DNA from: Verrucomicrobium sp. GAS474
GTDB taxonomy: Bacteria; Verrucomicrobiota; Verrucomicrobiia; Methylacidiphilales; GAS474
Direction: 5' to 3'
NCBI RefSeq assembly: GCF_900105685.1
Contig: NZ_LT629781.1
Coordinates: 310,001 to 374,000 of the forward strand
DNA: 64,000 nucleotides
Shown here: piece after piece, positions 16,417 to 26,662 of the stretch
How positions within the stretch are numbered: position 1 is the first letter of the stretch
Layout of the letters: the number at the start of each line of letters is the position of its first letter
Translations under genes and position numbers: made by a program
The notes under the pieces: generated by a model
What the model was told of the DNA's origin: nothing
Seen by the model: the letters and a program-made list of their open reading frames with translations, nothing else
Databases searched by the model: none

Positions 16417-17418
16417 TCACGCCGGAAAGACCACCCCGGTCAGCTCCTCGCTGCGGCTCCAGAGCCGCGCCGCCACCCCGGGATCGACGGCCCACGGATG
16501 AACGCCGTCCCGCATCCCTTCCAAGCCTTCGCCGGAAGAAGGCGCGGCGATCTCGCAATCCTGGCAGTAGACGCCGCCCAGGCCGTTCAGGCGGGGGCTC
16601 GTCGCGCACCAGACCGTCGTCGCGGCTCCCTGGGGGATCGTCTTGAGTTTGAACGGGCTGTCGGGTGCCAGGATCCACGAGCCGTCCGCGCCCAGGGTGA
16701 CGCCGAACGCCTTGAGGTCGTCGGCGACGAGGTGGCGGCCCAGGTCGGTCACGATCGCCCCCGGATGGAGGGAAAAGGCGCGGATGCCCGATTCCCGCCC
16801 GCGCCGGTCGAGCTCCAGGGCGAAGAGGGCGTTCGCGGTCTTCGACTGGCCGTAGGCCTGCCACTTGTCATAGGGGCGACGCTCGAAGTTCGGATCGTCG
16901 AGGTCGACGCCGGAGAAGCGATGCCCGGCGGAGGAGACCGCGACCACCCGCGCTCCCTCGGCTTTCACGAGGGCGGGCCAGAGCCGCGCCGTGAGGTGGA
17001 AGTGGCCGAGGTGGTTGGTGGCGAACTGGATTTCGTAGCCGCGCGCGTCGCGGGTCAGCGGCGGAGCCATGACGCCGGCGTTGTCGATCAGGAGATGGAG
17101 CGGCTTTCCCGACGCGAGGAACGACGCGGCGAAGGCGTCGATCGAGTCGGGGTCGAGCAGGTCGAGGAAGGCGGTCTCGATGCCGGGGAAACCGCGCAGG
17201 TTGGCCTTGGCCTTTTCGAGGTCGCGGGCGGGGACGATCACCGAGGCACCCGCCCCGGCCAGGGTCCGCGCCGTCTCCAGGCCGATCCCGGCGTAGCCGC
17301 CGGTGACGATCGCCGTCTTGCCGGTCAGGTCGAGGCCGCGGATGACTTCGGCGGAGGTGGTTTCGACATGGAATCCCGAGCCGATCGGGGATTGCGGGGT
17401 CAGGGAGAGGAGGGTCAT
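16417..17418 (-). CDS. SDR-family oxidoreductase
   Basis: 333 residues, short-chain dehydrogenase/reductase of the retinol-dehydrogenase/WWOX-like type. Rossmann motif TGGYAGIGLETARTL at about residues 39-53, the NAG motif in LLIDNAGVMAPP, the catalytic Ser in VAVSSAGHRFSG, and the catalytic Y-x-x-x-K in YGQSKTANALFALEL. A Cys pair in VYCQDCEIA near the C-terminus is unusual for the fold but common in this subfamily. Substrate unknown. Probably transcribed with the AraC regulator behind it. Confidence 0.9.
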   Translation of the reverse strand: MTLLSLTPQSPIGSGFHVETTSAEVIRGLDLTGKTAIVTGGYAGIGLETARTLAGAGASVIVPARDLEKAKANLRGFPGIETAFLDLLDPDSIDAFAASFLASGKPLHLLIDNAGVMAPPLTRDARGYEIQFATNHLGHFHLTARLWPALVKAEGARVVAVSSAGHRFSGVDLDDPNFERRPYDKWQAYGQSKTANALFALELDRRGRESGIRAFSLHPGAIVTDLGRHLVADDLKAFGVTLGADGSWILAPDSPFKLKTIPQGAATTVWCATSPRLNGLGGVYCQDCEIAAPSSGEGLEGMRDGVHPWAVDPGVAARLWSRSEELTGVVFPA

Positions 17419-17519
17419 GCCGTCGATCCTACCGCCTCGACCCGCCTTCCGTCATCGGCACGACGCGCCAAAGCACTTGCACGACGTGCCACGATCGATC
17501 TGGCTGGATCCGACCCGCG

Positions 17520-18164
17520 TTACTGCGCGCTGCCCTGGATCACCCGGGTCTTGCCCGAGGTGCCGGGGAAATCGCGGACCATCGCGTCGATCATCCCGGG
17601 GAGGACGGCGCTGATCTCGCCCTCGGGGCCGGTGCTCCGGTTGCGTCCTTCCCAGACCGTCGCCCCCGATTTCGCGCGGACCAGCTTCAGCGTCGCGGTG
17701 CGGGTGTAGGCGATCCCGGTTCCCTGCTGGTAGCCGACGACGTCGTAGACCGGCTCGGGATAGAAATCGTTCACGTAGACGTAGCCGTGCCGGGTCGGGA
17801 TCAGCCGGGGATGGTAGGTCGGCTCCCAGACGGGCGCATAGATCGGCTGGCTGAAGGTGAACTTCTTCCCCTCGTCGATCGAATAGCTGAGAACGGCGCT
17901 GTAATCGGCCCCCTTCGCATTCTCGGTCCTCGCGAGGCCGATCCGGCCCAGCGCCGCATAGACCCGCGTCCGGTAGCTCTCCGTCTCCAGGTCGCTCCCG
18001 CCCCCGCTCGTCCTCACATAGACCGATCCCGAGAGGGCGGCGTGCTCGGGAAGATTGTGGAACGTGGTGACGTTGGAGACGAGCGTGCCGCAGCCTCCCA
18101 GGAGGAGGGAGGCCGCAGCCACCGTCACGGCGACCAAAAGAGGGGAAAGACGGGGGATATTCAT
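17520..18164 (-). CDS. DUF4136 lipoprotein
   Basis: 214 residues with a lipoprotein signal peptide; the lipobox LLLGGC ends at Cys25. The mature part matches DUF4136-like lipoproteins: a Tyr-rich central stretch (PIYAPVWEPTYHPRLIPTRHGYVYVNDFYPEPVYDVVGYQQG) and the closing ATLKLVRAKSGATVWEGRNRSTG...LPGMIDAMVRDFP. Such proteins sit in the outer or inner membrane with unknown role. Downstream of uvrA on the same strand, 49 bp away. Confidence 0.78.
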   Translation of the reverse strand: MNIPRLSPLLVAVTVAAASLLLGGCGTLVSNVTTFHNLPEHAALSGSVYVRTSGGGSDLETESYRTRVYAALGRIGLARTENAKGADYSAVLSYSIDEGKKFTFSQPIYAPVWEPTYHPRLIPTRHGYVYVNDFYPEPVYDVVGYQQGTGIAYTRTATLKLVRAKSGATVWEGRNRSTGPEGEISAVLPGMIDAMVRDFPGTSGKTRVIQGSAQ

Positions 18165-18213
18165 GAAGGGGGGAAGAGGGTTCTCCCCTAATGTAATCCA
18201 CCGCGGCGGGAAC

Positions 18214-21200
18214 TCAAACCGCCCCGCGCTTCTTCGCCGCCCCCGCCTTGGCCTTCGCCTTCCATCCGGCCTCCAGCTCCGACTTCACGAACGGCCCGGT
18301 CACCGATTTCGCCTCGGGGAGCTTCGCCAGCTCCTCGGGCGTCCCGGTGAAGATGATCTTCCCGCCCGCCGCGCCCGCGCCCGGCCCGAGCTCGAGGACG
18401 TGGTCGGCCTCGGCGATGACGCCGAGGTGATGCTCGATGACGACGACCGTGTGGCCCGCGTCGACGAGGCTCTGGAGGAGATCGAGGAGGCGCCCGACGT
18501 CGGCGGGATGGAGGCCGATCGTCGGCTCCTCCAGGAGGAAGAGCTGCCGCGCGGCGACCGGCGACCGGCTCCGCAGCCGCGTCTGGAGCGCCCCCTCCAG
18601 CGAGGCCGCCAGCTGCGCGATCAGCTTCAGCCGCTGCGCCTCCCCGCCGGAGAGGGTCGGGCTCGGCTGCCCGAGGGTCAGGTAGCCGAGGCCGGTCTGC
18701 CGCAGGAGGTCGAGGGGCCGCTTCAGGCGGGGCACCCCTTCGAGGAAGGACGAGGCCTCGTCGATCCCCATGTTCAGGACCTCGGAGATGTTCTTCCCGT
18801 TGAAGAGGACGTCGAGCGTCTCGGCCTTGTACCGCTTCCCGCCGCACGCCTCGCACGGGATGTGGACCGTGGGCAGGAACGGCATCTCGACCTTCACGCT
18901 GCCCTGTCCCTGGCAGGTCTCGCACCGGCCATTGCCGCTATTGAAGGAGAAGCGGGCCGCCGTGTAGCCGCGCTGCCGGGAGAGCGGCGTCGCGGCGAAG
19001 AGATTCCGGAGCCCGTCCATGAGGCCGAGGTAGGTCGCCGGGGTCGAGCGGGGCGTCTTCCCGATCGGCGAGGCGTCGATCTCGCAGAGGGAGGAAATCG
19101 CCTCGGCCCCGACGAGCTTCTTCCAGCGCGGATCAGCGACGGCCTTCCCCTTCTTGGCCCCCTTTTGCGCCAACGCCGCCTGCAACGCGGGCTTCACCAC
19201 CTCGTGCAGGAGCGTGCTCTTGCCCGCGCCGCTCGGCCCGCAGAGGACGATGAGGCGGCCGAGCGGGAGCGCGGCGTCGATCCCCTTCAGGTTGTTCGCC
19301 TTCGCGCCGACGACCTGCAGCCAGCCCGTCTCCTTCCTCCCGCACGGCCGACGGGAACCCCGGATCGGATGCTGCGGCGGATGGGCGAGGGCCATCCCGG
19401 TGACCGACTTCGGATCGGCGGCCAGCTGCTTCCACGTCCCCTCGGCGACGATCTTCCCGCCTTCGCGCCCCGCGCCGGGGCCGAGGTCGAGGATCCGGTC
19501 GGCGCGGCGCATCGTCTCCTCGTCGTGCTCGACGACGACGAGGGTGTTCCCCTTCGCCTTCAGCGCGTCGAGGGAATCGAGGAGCCGCTCATTGTCCTTC
19601 GGATGGAGGCCGATCGTCGGCTCGTCGAGGACGTAGAGGACCCCCTGCAAATTGGAGCCGAGCTGCGCCGCGAGGCGGATCCGCTGCGATTCGCCGCCGG
19701 AAAGCGTCGTCGCCGAGCGGTCGAGCGTCAGGTAGCCGAGGCCGACCTCCTCCAGGAAGAGGAGCCGCTGGGCGATCTCGGGGACGATGTCCCGCCCGAT
19801 CGCCGCCGCCCGTCCCTTCAGCTTCGTGCGGAGCACGGCGAACCACGCCGCCGCCGCGCCGACGGTGAGCCGCCCGAGGTCGGGGAGCGTCGGATCGACC
19901 TTCGCCCCGTCGACGGCGAGCTTCCCGAGCGGGAGCCGCACCGCGCGGGCGAGCGGGTTCAACCGCCCGCCGTCGCACGCCGGACAGGGCCGCGTCGTCG
20001 ATTCCTCCGCGCCGTCGGCCTCCTCCTCGGCCCGGTCGCGGGCCGCCTCGATGGCGAGTTCCCGCGCCAGCTCCCCGGCCTCGTCGTCGAGCGCCGAGGC
20101 GGGGAGATCGGCCAGCGTCCCATACCCCTGGCACGCCACGCACCAGCCGTGGGGGGAATTGAACGAGAAGAGCCGGGGATCGGGCTCCTCGAAGGCGCGG
20201 CCCGTCCCGGGGCAGTAGAGGGCGGTGCTGTGGACCGTCTGGCGGCTCCGGTTGTCGATGACGTAGAAGGTCTCGCGCCCCAGGAGGAGCGCCGTCTCGA
20301 CGAGGCGGCGGCGTTCCGCTTCGGGCTGCTTCCGCGAGAGGTTGCCGAGGACGGCGTCGATGGTGTGCTCGGTGAAGCGGTCGAGGGCCTTGAACTTCGC
20401 CGGCTCGATCCACTTCCCGTCGACGCGGAGATAGGGGTAGCCCTTTTTCTCGGCCCACTTCGCGATCTCGGTGTGGATCCCTTTCCGCGCCTTGATCAGC
20501 GGCGCGAGGACCGTCAGCTCGCCCGACTTCGCGAGCTGCGCGTCGAGGCGGGCGAGCAGTTCGCCGGGGCTCTGCCGGACGGCGGCCTCGCCGGTCTCGG
20601 GATCGTGGACGACGCCGAGCTTCGCGTAGAGGAGCCGGAGGAACTGGTGGATCTCGGTGATCGTCGCCACGGTACTCTTGCCGCCGCCCCGCGTCAGCCG
20701 CTGCTCGATGGCGACGGCCGGCGGGAGGCCGCGGACGGCGTCGACGGCCGGTTTCTCCATCTGGTCGACGAACTGCCGCGCGTAGGCGTTGAGGCTGTCG
20801 AGGTAGCGCCGCTGCCCCTCGGCGAAGAGGAGGTCGAAGGCGAGGGTCGACTTGCCCGACCCCGAGAGGCCGGTGACGACGGTCATCTTCCCCCGCTCGA
20901 TCGTCGTCGAGACGTTGCGCAGGTTGTGGTGCCGGGCGTTCTCGATGACGATGTCGCCCGTCGCGCCCGATTCCCGCCTCGCCTTTTTCGCCCCCTGCGG
21001 CGCGGCGAGCTTCGTCCGCCGTCCCGCCAGCCGGTCGGCCAGGTAGGGCGCGGTCGCGCTCGTCCCCCGGGCCACCGCCTCGGGCGTCCCCTCGGCGACG
21101 AGCTTCCCGCCGCCCGCTCCCGCCTCGGGGCCGAGCTCGACGACCCAGTCGGCGGTCGCGATAACGTCGAGGTTGTGCTCGATGACGAAGACCGAGTCGC

Positions 21201-23934
21201 CCCGGTCGACGATCCGCTGGAGGAGCGCGAGGAGGAGCCGGACGTCGTCGAAGTGGAGGCCGGTCGTCGGCTCGTCGAGGATGAAGAGGCGGCTGCCGGC
21301 CTTCTCCTTTTCCTTTCCTTTCTTCGGCTTCGTCTCTTCTTCCTCCTCGCCGCCCGCGCCGGAGAGGTGGGAGACGAGCTTGATCCGCTGCGCCTCGCCG
21401 CCCGAGAGATGGCTCAGCGGCTGGCCGAGGCGAAGGTAGCCGAGGCCGACGTCGGCGAGGAGCGAGAGGATCGGGATGATCGCCTCGTGCCGCGAGCGGT
21501 GGAAGGCGTCGAGGTCGTCGGTCGTCCGGAAGAAATCGCGGGCGTCGAGCGCCGTCATCGCGAGGATCTGGTCGACGTTCCGGCCCCGGTAGGAAATCTT
21601 CAGGACGTGGGGCTGGAACCGCTTCCCGTCGCAGACGGGGCAGGTGATGAAGACGTCGGCGAGGAACTGCATCTCGACCTTCTCCGAGCCGGAGCCGCCG
21701 CACCGGAGGCACCGCCCCATCCCGCCGTTGAAGGAGAACGCCCCCGCCGTCAGCCCCTGCGCCGCGGCCTCCTCGGTCTGGCCGAGGAGCTCCCGGATCG
21801 GACCCCAGATGCCGAGGTAGAGCGCCGGATTGGAGCGGGAGGTCCGGGTGAGCGGCGATTGATCGACGCGGAGGATCTCGCCGAGCGCGGTATGGCCGGT
21901 CAGCTTCCGCAGCGTCGGCGACGAGGCCTCCTCCGGCGTCTCTCCCTGCTCCCGCGCCGTCCGCTCCGCGAGGGCGAGGGTATCGTGGAGGACTTCGTGG
22001 ACGAGGGTGCTTTTCCCCGAGCCGCTGACGCCGGTGATCGCGACGAGGAGGCCGAGCGGGAGATCGAGGTCGAGGCCGTCGAGGTTGTTCGCCCGCGCCC
22101 CTTCGAGGCGGAGGGCCTGGCCCGGCTTCGGCTTCCGCCGCTCCTTCGGGAGCGGGACCGAGGTCTTGCCGTGAAGGTACTTCCCCGTGAGGGAGGCGCC
22201 GTCCCCCTTCAGGTCGCCGAGCGGGCCGGAGTGGAGAACCGTGCCGCCCTGCTCGCCGCGCCCGGGGCCGAGGTCGACGAGCCAGTCGGCCCGCCGCATC
22301 ACCGCCTCGTCGTGCTCGACGAGGAGGACGGTGTTCCCCCGGTCGCGGAGCCGTTCGACGATGCCGAGGAGCTTCCCTGTGTCGCGCGGGTGGAGGCCGA
22401 TCGTCGGTTCGTCGAGGACGAAGAGGGTGTTCACCAGGTCGTTGCCGAGGCACGAGGTGAGGTTGACCCGGGCGATCTCGCCGCCCGAGAGGGTCCGGGT
22501 CGCGCGGTCGAGGGTGAGGTAGCCGAGGCCGACGTCGCGGAGGTAGCCGAGGCGGAGGACGATCTCGCGCCGGAGCCGCTCGGTCGGCTCGTCGGCATCG
22601 GCAATGGCGAGGGTGCTGAAGAGGGTGAACGAGGCGTCGAGCGGGAGGAGGTTGATCTCGGCGACATTCCGCCGGACCCCGTCGGGGCACGGCATCCGAT
22701 AGAGGAGCGCCTCGGGCCGGAGCCGCGCGCCGTGGCACGCCGGGCAGGTCCGGTAATCCCGGTAGCGGGAGAGGAGAACGCGGACGTGCATCTTGTAGCT
22801 CTTCGATTCGAGCCAGCGGAAGAACCCCTTCACGCCGTACCAGAGCCCCTGCCCGTACGATTCCTCGGGATCGGCGTCGGCCGGGATCTCGCCGTCGAGG
22901 ACGAAGCGGCGGTCCTTCTCGGAGAGGCGGGCGAAGGGGACGTCGATCGGGATGTCGTTCTTTTTGCAGGCGCGGAGGAGATCGCGCTGGCTCTCGGCCA
23001 TCGTGTCGCCCTGGAAGGCGCGGACGACGCCCTGGCGGATCGTGAGGGAACGGTCGGGGAGCGCCCGCTCGTAATCGATCTCGACGGTCCGCCCGAAGCC
23101 GCGACAGAGGGGACAGGCCCCGGTCGGGTGGTTGAAGGAAAAGAGGGCCGGAGTCGCGTCGGGGACCGTCGCCCCGTCGTGCGGGCAGACGGCCTTGCGG
23201 TTGTAGCGATGCTCTTCCCCGCCCGAGGGCGAGCGGAGGCGGACCTCCTCCTTGCCGTAGCGGAGGGCGTTCTCGACCGCCTCGGCGAGGCGGGCCGTCT
23301 CCTTCGTCCTCACCCGGTCCTGGACGACGAGGAGTTCCTCCGGCACGGCGGCCTTCGGGTCGCCCTCGTCGAGGCGGACGACCTCGCCCTTCTCCCAGGT
23401 CCGCAGGAAGCCCTGCGCGCCGAGGAAGGCGGCGGCCTCGCCCCGGGGCGTCCCCTTCGGGAAGGCGATGGGAAAGAGGACGAGGCACTCCCCGTCGGGG
23501 AAGACCCCCGCCGCGTCGGCGACGATCTCCCGCGCCGTCCACGCCCGGATCGGGCGGCCGCAGGTCGGGCAATCGGGCCGGGCGAGGCGGGGAAAGAGGA
23601 GCTTCAGGTGGTCGGCGACCTCGGTCATCGTCCCGACGGTGCTCCGCGAGGTGCGGACGGCGTTCGCCTGCTCGATCGCGATGGCGGGCGGGATCCCCTC
23701 GATCGAATCGGCCTGGGGCTTGTCGATCCGGTCGAGGAACTGGCGCGTGTAGGGAGAGAAGGTCTCGACATACCGGCGCTGCCCCTCGGCATAGAGCGTG
23801 TCGAAGGCGAGCGACGACTTGCCCGAGCCGGAGAGCCCGGTGACGACCGTCAGCGTGCCGTGGGGGATGTCGACATCGATGCCTTTGAGATTGTGGACCC
23901 GCGCGCCGCGGACCGAGATGCACGAATAAGCCAT
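18214..23934 (-). CDS. uvrA: Double-length excinuclease ABC subunit A (tandem UvrA fusion)
   Basis: 1906 residues from ATG 23934, about twice normal UvrA (around 940). Two complete UvrA units are fused, giving four ABC modules. Walker A copies fall near residues 34, 635, 1020 and 1568. Signature sequences are [33 protein letters not shown] and [11 protein letters not shown]. CxxC zinc motifs such as [21 protein letters not shown] and [14 protein letters not shown] are present. The first three Walker B motifs read LDEPT; the fourth reads LLEEPT (near 1800), losing the usual Asp. UvrA recognises bulky DNA lesions and loads UvrB. In one fused chain the intramolecular pair would replace the homodimer; Chlamydia has the same arrangement. 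An in-frame extension to 24081 would overlap the divergent metal transporter and is unlikely. Confidence 0.95.
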   Translation of the reverse strand: MAYSCISVRGARVHNLKGIDVDIPHGTLTVVTGLSGSGKSSLAFDTLYAEGQRRYVETFSPYTRQFLDRIDKPQADSIEGIPPAIAIEQANAVRTSRSTVGTMTEVADHLKLLFPRLARPDCPTCGRPIRAWTAREIVADAAGVFPDGECLVLFPIAFPKGTPRGEAAAFLGAQGFLRTWEKGEVVRLDEGDPKAAVPEELLVVQDRVRTKETARLAEAVENALRYGKEEVRLRSPSGGEEHRYNRKAVCPHDGATVPDATPALFSFNHPTGACPLCRGFGRTVEIDYERALPDRSLTIRQGVVRAFQGDTMAESQRDLLRACKKNDIPIDVPFARLSEKDRRFVLDGEIPADADPEESYGQGLWYGVKGFFRWLESKSYKMHVRVLLSRYRDYRTCPACHGARLRPEALLYRMPCPDGVRRNVAEINLLPLDASFTLFSTLAIADADEPTERLRREIVLRLGYLRDVGLGYLTLDRATRTLSGGEIARVNLTSCLGNDLVNTLFVLDEPTIGLHPRDTGKLLGIVERLRDRGNTVLLVEHDEAVMRRADWLVDLGPGRGEQGGTVLHSGPLGDLKGDGASLTGKYLHGKTSVPLPKERRKPKPGQALRLEGARANNLDGLDLDLPLGLLVAITGVSGSGKSTLVHEVLHDTLALAERTAREQGETPEEASSPTLRKLTGHTALGEILRVDQSPLTRTSRSNPALYLGIWGPIRELLGQTEEAAAQGLTAGAFSFNGGMGRCLRCGGSGSEKVEMQFLADVFITCPVCDGKRFQPHVLKISYRGRNVDQILAMTALDARDFFRTTDDLDAFHRSRHEAIIPILSLLADVGLGYLRLGQPLSHLSGGEAQRIKLVSHLSGAGGEEEEETKPKKGKEKEKAGSRLFILDEPTTGLHFDDVRLLLALLQRIVDRGDSVFVIEHNLDVIATADWVVELGPEAGAGGGKLVAEGTPEAVARGTSATAPYLADRLAGRRTKLAAPQGAKKARRESGATGDIVIENARHHNLRNVSTTIERGKMTVVTGLSGSGKSTLAFDLLFAEGQRRYLDSLNAYARQFVDQMEKPAVDAVRGLPPAVAIEQRLTRGGGKSTVATITEIHQFLRLLYAKLGVVHDPETGEAAVRQSPGELLARLDAQLAKSGELTVLAPLIKARKGIHTEIAKWAEKKGYPYLRVDGKWIEPAKFKALDRFTEHTIDAVLGNLSRKQPEAERRRLVETALLLGRETFYVIDNRSRQTVHSTALYCPGTGRAFEEPDPRLFSFNSPHGWCVACQGYGTLADLPASALDDEAGELARELAIEAARDRAEEEADGAEESTTRPCPACDGGRLNPLARAVRLPLGKLAVDGAKVDPTLPDLGRLTVGAAAAWFAVLRTKLKGRAAAIGRDIVPEIAQRLLFLEEVGLGYLTLDRSATTLSGGESQRIRLAAQLGSNLQGVLYVLDEPTIGLHPKDNERLLDSLDALKAKGNTLVVVEHDEETMRRADRILDLGPGAGREGGKIVAEGTWKQLAADPKSVTGMALAHPPQHPIRGSRRPCGRKETGWLQVVGAKANNLKGIDAALPLGRLIVLCGPSGAGKSTLLHEVVKPALQAALAQKGAKKGKAVADPRWKKLVGAEAISSLCEIDASPIGKTPRSTPATYLGLMDGLRNLFAATPLSRQRGYTAARFSFNSGNGRCETCQGQGSVKVEMPFLPTVHIPCEACGGKRYKAETLDVLFNGKNISEVLNMGIDEASSFLEGVPRLKRPLDLLRQTGLGYLTLGQPSPTLSGGEAQRLKLIAQLAASLEGALQTRLRSRSPVAARQLFLLEEPTIGLHPADVGRLLDLLQSLVDAGHTVVVIEHHLGVIAEADHVLELGPGAGAAGGKIIFTGTPEELAKLPEAKSVTGPFVKSELEAGWKAKAKAGAAKKRGAV

Positions 23935-24029
23935 GGGAAGGGAGGTGAAGATAGCACGCCTTTTCGGCTTCGCGAACAGGGGGATTTTCATCCCTCTCTT
24001 CTTTTTTGATTGCGATGAGGAACAAAATA

Positions 24030-24046
24030 ATGCAAGTTGCTTGCAT
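24030..24046. promoter_or_regulatory. Perfect palindrome, possible metal-regulator operator
   Basis: ATGCAAG-TTG-CTTGCAT, a 7-bp perfect inverted repeat with a 3-nt spacer, in the divergent uvrA/znuA start region. It is AT-richer than its surroundings. It coincides with the likely znuA start codon, so it could be a Zur/MntR-type operator or a translational hairpin; neither is proven. Confidence 0.35.
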
Positions 24047-24965
24047 GAATAAATGCGCGATCGCGCTCCTCCTTTCGCCATTCTTTTTGTCCCTCCCTTC
24101 CCTCGGCGACGCCGGGCCCGTCGTCGCCGCCTCGTTCCTTCCCATCGCCGCCCACGTCGCCGCCGTCTCCGGCAACCGGATCGATGCGCGGACCCTCTGC
24201 CCCGCCGGGGGGGATCCCCACGACTTCGCGCCGACCCCCACCGACTACAAGACCCTCTCCCAGGCCGACCTCCTCGTCGTGAACGGCTTCGGCGTCGAGG
24301 AGTGGCTGACGACGGCGGCGGGAAATCTCGCGGGAAAGAAAACGCGGATCCTCGATCTGTCCAAGGCCCCCGGCCTCCTCGCCGCGATGACGCCCGGGGA
24401 GCGGGACGCCGCCAAGGAGGGCAACCCCCACGCCTGGCTCGATCCCGTCCTGGCGAAGGAACAGGCGAAGGCGATCCGCGACGCGCTGAAGGAACTCGAC
24501 CCCGCGCACGCCGCCGACTACGACGCGAACACCGCGGCCTACCTCGCGAAGCTCGACGCCCTCGACGCCGACTTCCGCGCCCTCTTCGCCTCCCTCCCCG
24601 CCCCGCGGAAGGAGCTCTTCACCCTCCACGACGCCTTCCCCTGGTTCGCCTCCCGCTACGGCCTCCACTACCTCGGCAGCGTCGAGGACTTCCCCGAGAA
24701 GGAACCGGGCCCGCAGAAAATCGCCGCCCTCATCACGAAGCTGAAAGCCGCCCATGTCGGCACCGTCTTCGCCGAGGAAGGCTACTCGCCGAAGCTCCTC
24801 AAACGGATCGCGACCGAGAGCGGCGCCGCCGTCGCCGAGCTCGACACGCTGGAGGTCGCCCCCGCGGCGGTGGCCGCCAGCCTGCCCCGGTCCGAGGACT
24901 ACCTCCTCCGCATGCGCCGCAACCTTGAAACCTTGCGCGAAGCGTGGACAATGGCCCGACCGTGA
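24030..24965 (+). CDS. Zn/Mn ABC transporter substrate-binding protein (ZnuA-like)
   Basis: 311 residues from ATG 24030, chosen because GAGGA lies 8 nt upstream; ATG 24045 is possible. A signal peptide (CAIALLLSPFFLSLPSLGDA) precedes a cluster 9 (SBP_bac_9) fold. Candidate metal ligands are seen in PAGGDPHDFAPTPTDYKTL (first His), EGNPHAWLDP (second His), TLHDAFPWFASRYG (third His) and FAEEGYSPKLLKRIA (acidic ligand region). The His-rich loop typical of ZnuA is absent, so Mn versus Zn cannot be decided. Overlaps the ATPase gene by 4 bp; together with the permease it forms a complete importer. Confidence 0.88.
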   Translation: MQVACMNKCAIALLLSPFFLSLPSLGDAGPVVAASFLPIAAHVAAVSGNRIDARTLCPAGGDPHDFAPTPTDYKTLSQADLLVVNGFGVEEWLTTAAGNLAGKKTRILDLSKAPGLLAAMTPGERDAAKEGNPHAWLDPVLAKEQAKAIRDALKELDPAHAADYDANTAAYLAKLDALDADFRALFASLPAPRKELFTLHDAFPWFASRYGLHYLGSVEDFPEKEPGPQKIAALITKLKAAHVGTVFAEEGYSPKLLKRIATESGAAVAELDTLEVAPAAVAASLPRSEDYLLRMRRNLETLREAWTMARP

Positions 24966-25831
24966 AAACGCCCCCCGCCTCCTCCGCCTGCGGCTGCTCC
25001 TCCTGCGGGGAACCCTCCCCCGCGGTGAACCATCCGCTCCGCGCCCCCCTCGCGCCGGGCCGCGCCCTGCTGCGGCTGGAGAACGCGGGCGTCCGCTACC
25101 CCGGCGCGACGAAGGCGCGGAGCGAATGGGCCGTCCACGGCGTCACCCTCGAAATCGGCGCGGGCGAGATCATCGCCCTCATCGGCCCGAACGGCGCGGG
25201 GAAGACCTCCCTCCTCCGCGCCATCGCCGGATTGCAGCCCCTCGCCGAGGGAAGCCTCTCCCGCCTCCGCCCCGAGGCGAAGGCCATCGGCTACGTCCCG
25301 CAATACCAGGCCTTCGACCGGGGCCTCCCCGTCTCGGTCCTCGAATTCCTCGCCCTCAAATTCCAGAAACAGGAAACCGGCCTCGCCCGCTTCCTCCCCT
25401 TCGGCAAGGGGAAGAACGAGGAGAAGGCCCTCGCCCTCCTCGACGAACTCGGCGTCTCCTCTCTCGCGCGGCGGCCCCTCGGCTCCCTCTCCGGCGGCGA
25501 GATGCAGCGCGTCTTCATCGCCTACAGCCTCCTCGGCGATCCTTCCCTCCTCCTCCTCGACGAGCCGATGACCGGCGTCGACATCAAGGGCGGCACCCTC
25601 TTCCGCGACCTCCTTCTCGACCTCCGCCAGCGGCGCAACCTCGCCATCGTCATGGTCTCCCACGACCTCCACATGGCGGGCGGCGTCGCCGACGTCGTCG
25701 TCTGCCTGAACCGCCACGTCTGCGCCGTCGGCACCCCCGCCGAGGTCCTCCAGGAGCACGTCCTCGCCGGAGTCTACGGCGATCAGAAGCAGAAAGTGGA
25801 GACGCCACCCGCCAGCGCGCCAGCGCGATGA
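24962..25831 (+). CDS. Zn/Mn ABC transporter ATP-binding protein (ZnuC-like)
   Basis: 289 residues from GTG 24962, overlapping the binding-protein stop. Walker A GPNGAGKTS (about 71-79), signature LSGGEMQRVFIA, Walker B LLLLDEPMTGVD and switch His in VMVSHDLHMAGG. The N-terminal extension carries three clustered cysteines (SACGCSSCGEP, about residues 8-18), unlike typical ZnuC and possibly metal-binding. The PQYQAFDRGLPVSVLEFLAL Q-loop and the MTGVD variation agree with the Zn/Mn transporter subfamily. Seven bases separate it from the permease gene. Confidence 0.88.
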   Translation: MKTPPASSACGCSSCGEPSPAVNHPLRAPLAPGRALLRLENAGVRYPGATKARSEWAVHGVTLEIGAGEIIALIGPNGAGKTSLLRAIAGLQPLAEGSLSRLRPEAKAIGYVPQYQAFDRGLPVSVLEFLALKFQKQETGLARFLPFGKGKNEEKALALLDELGVSSLARRPLGSLSGGEMQRVFIAYSLLGDPSLLLLDEPMTGVDIKGGTLFRDLLLDLRQRRNLAIVMVSHDLHMAGGVADVVVCLNRHVCAVGTPAEVLQEHVLAGVYGDQKQKVETPPASAPAR

Positions 25832-25838
25832 GCCAAAC

Positions 25839-26657
25839 ATGAGTCTCTTGGACCTCTGGCACTTTCCCTTCGTCCGGAACGCCCTCCTCTCCGCCCTCCT
25901 CCTCGGCCCCGTCTGCGCCTACCTCGGCGTCTTCATCACGCTGCGCGGCATGTCGTTCTTCAGCGACGCCCTCGCCCACGCCGCCCTCACCGGCATCGCC
26001 CTCGGCTTCGTCGTCCAGGCCGTCTGGCCTTGGATGCCGCTCCTGCCCGTCGTCCTCCTCTTCAGCCTCCTGCTGGCCGCCGGGATGGCCCAGATCGCCG
26101 AGCAAACGACGCTCCGCCCCGACGCCATCATCGCCTTCTCCTTCACCGGGAGCGTCGCCCTCGGCGTCGCCGTCCTGAGCAAGCTGGGGAAATACCGGCT
26201 GATCGACAGCCTCCTCTTCGGTGACATCTACGCCTCGGGCAAGGCCGACCTCTTGGCCCAGGCCGCCCTCGCCCTCGTCCTCTTTGCCTTCCTCGGCTGG
26301 AACCGGAGGGCCTTCCTCCTCGGCATCGTCCAGCCCGACCTCGCCCGCGTCGAAGGGCTGCCCGTCGCCCGCCTGAACCTCCTCTTCGCCCTCGTCGTCG
26401 CCGCGACGGTGACGGTCTGCATCCAGATGCTCGGAACCCTCCTCCTCAGCGGCCTCATCGTCATCCCGGCGACGGCGGCGCGGCTGGTGGCGAGGGACTT
26501 CGCCGGAATGACCCGCGCCGCCCTCCTATTGGGCGGAGCCGGAGCCGTCGGCGGAATCATCGTCTCGTGCCTGTTCGACCTCCCGGCGGGGCCGTCGATC
26601 ATTCTGCTCGATATCGCGATCTTGCTGGGATGCCGGGCGGTTGCGGGGCGGAGGTAA
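25839..26657 (+). CDS. Zn/Mn ABC transporter permease (ZnuB-like)
   Basis: 272-residue ABC-3 family permease with about eight hydrophobic helices. Typical stretches: ALLSALLLGPVCAYLGVFITLRGMSFFSDALAHAALTGIALGF (early helices and the conserved SDALAHAA), FGDIYASGKADLL, VEGLPVARLNLLFALVVAATVTVCIQMLGTLLLSGLIVIPATAARLVA. Completes the znuA-znuC-znuB-like operon. Followed by a pair of inverted repeat elements rather than a gene. Confidence 0.9.
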   Translation: MSLLDLWHFPFVRNALLSALLLGPVCAYLGVFITLRGMSFFSDALAHAALTGIALGFVVQAVWPWMPLLPVVLLFSLLLAAGMAQIAEQTTLRPDAIIAFSFTGSVALGVAVLSKLGKYRLIDSLLFGDIYASGKADLLAQAALALVLFAFLGWNRRAFLLGIVQPDLARVEGLPVARLNLLFALVVAATVTVCIQMLGTLLLSGLIVIPATAARLVARDFAGMTRAALLLGGAGAVGGIIVSCLFDLPAGPSIILLDIAILLGCRAVAGRR

Positions 26658-26662
26658 AGGGT

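Noticed and set aside
18055-24009. A nearly 2000-codon open frame antisense to uvrA
   Set aside because: High GC and strong third-position bias leave mirror frames open. The translation is Arg/Glu/Asp-rich with no domain, whereas the minus strand encodes four intact ABC modules.
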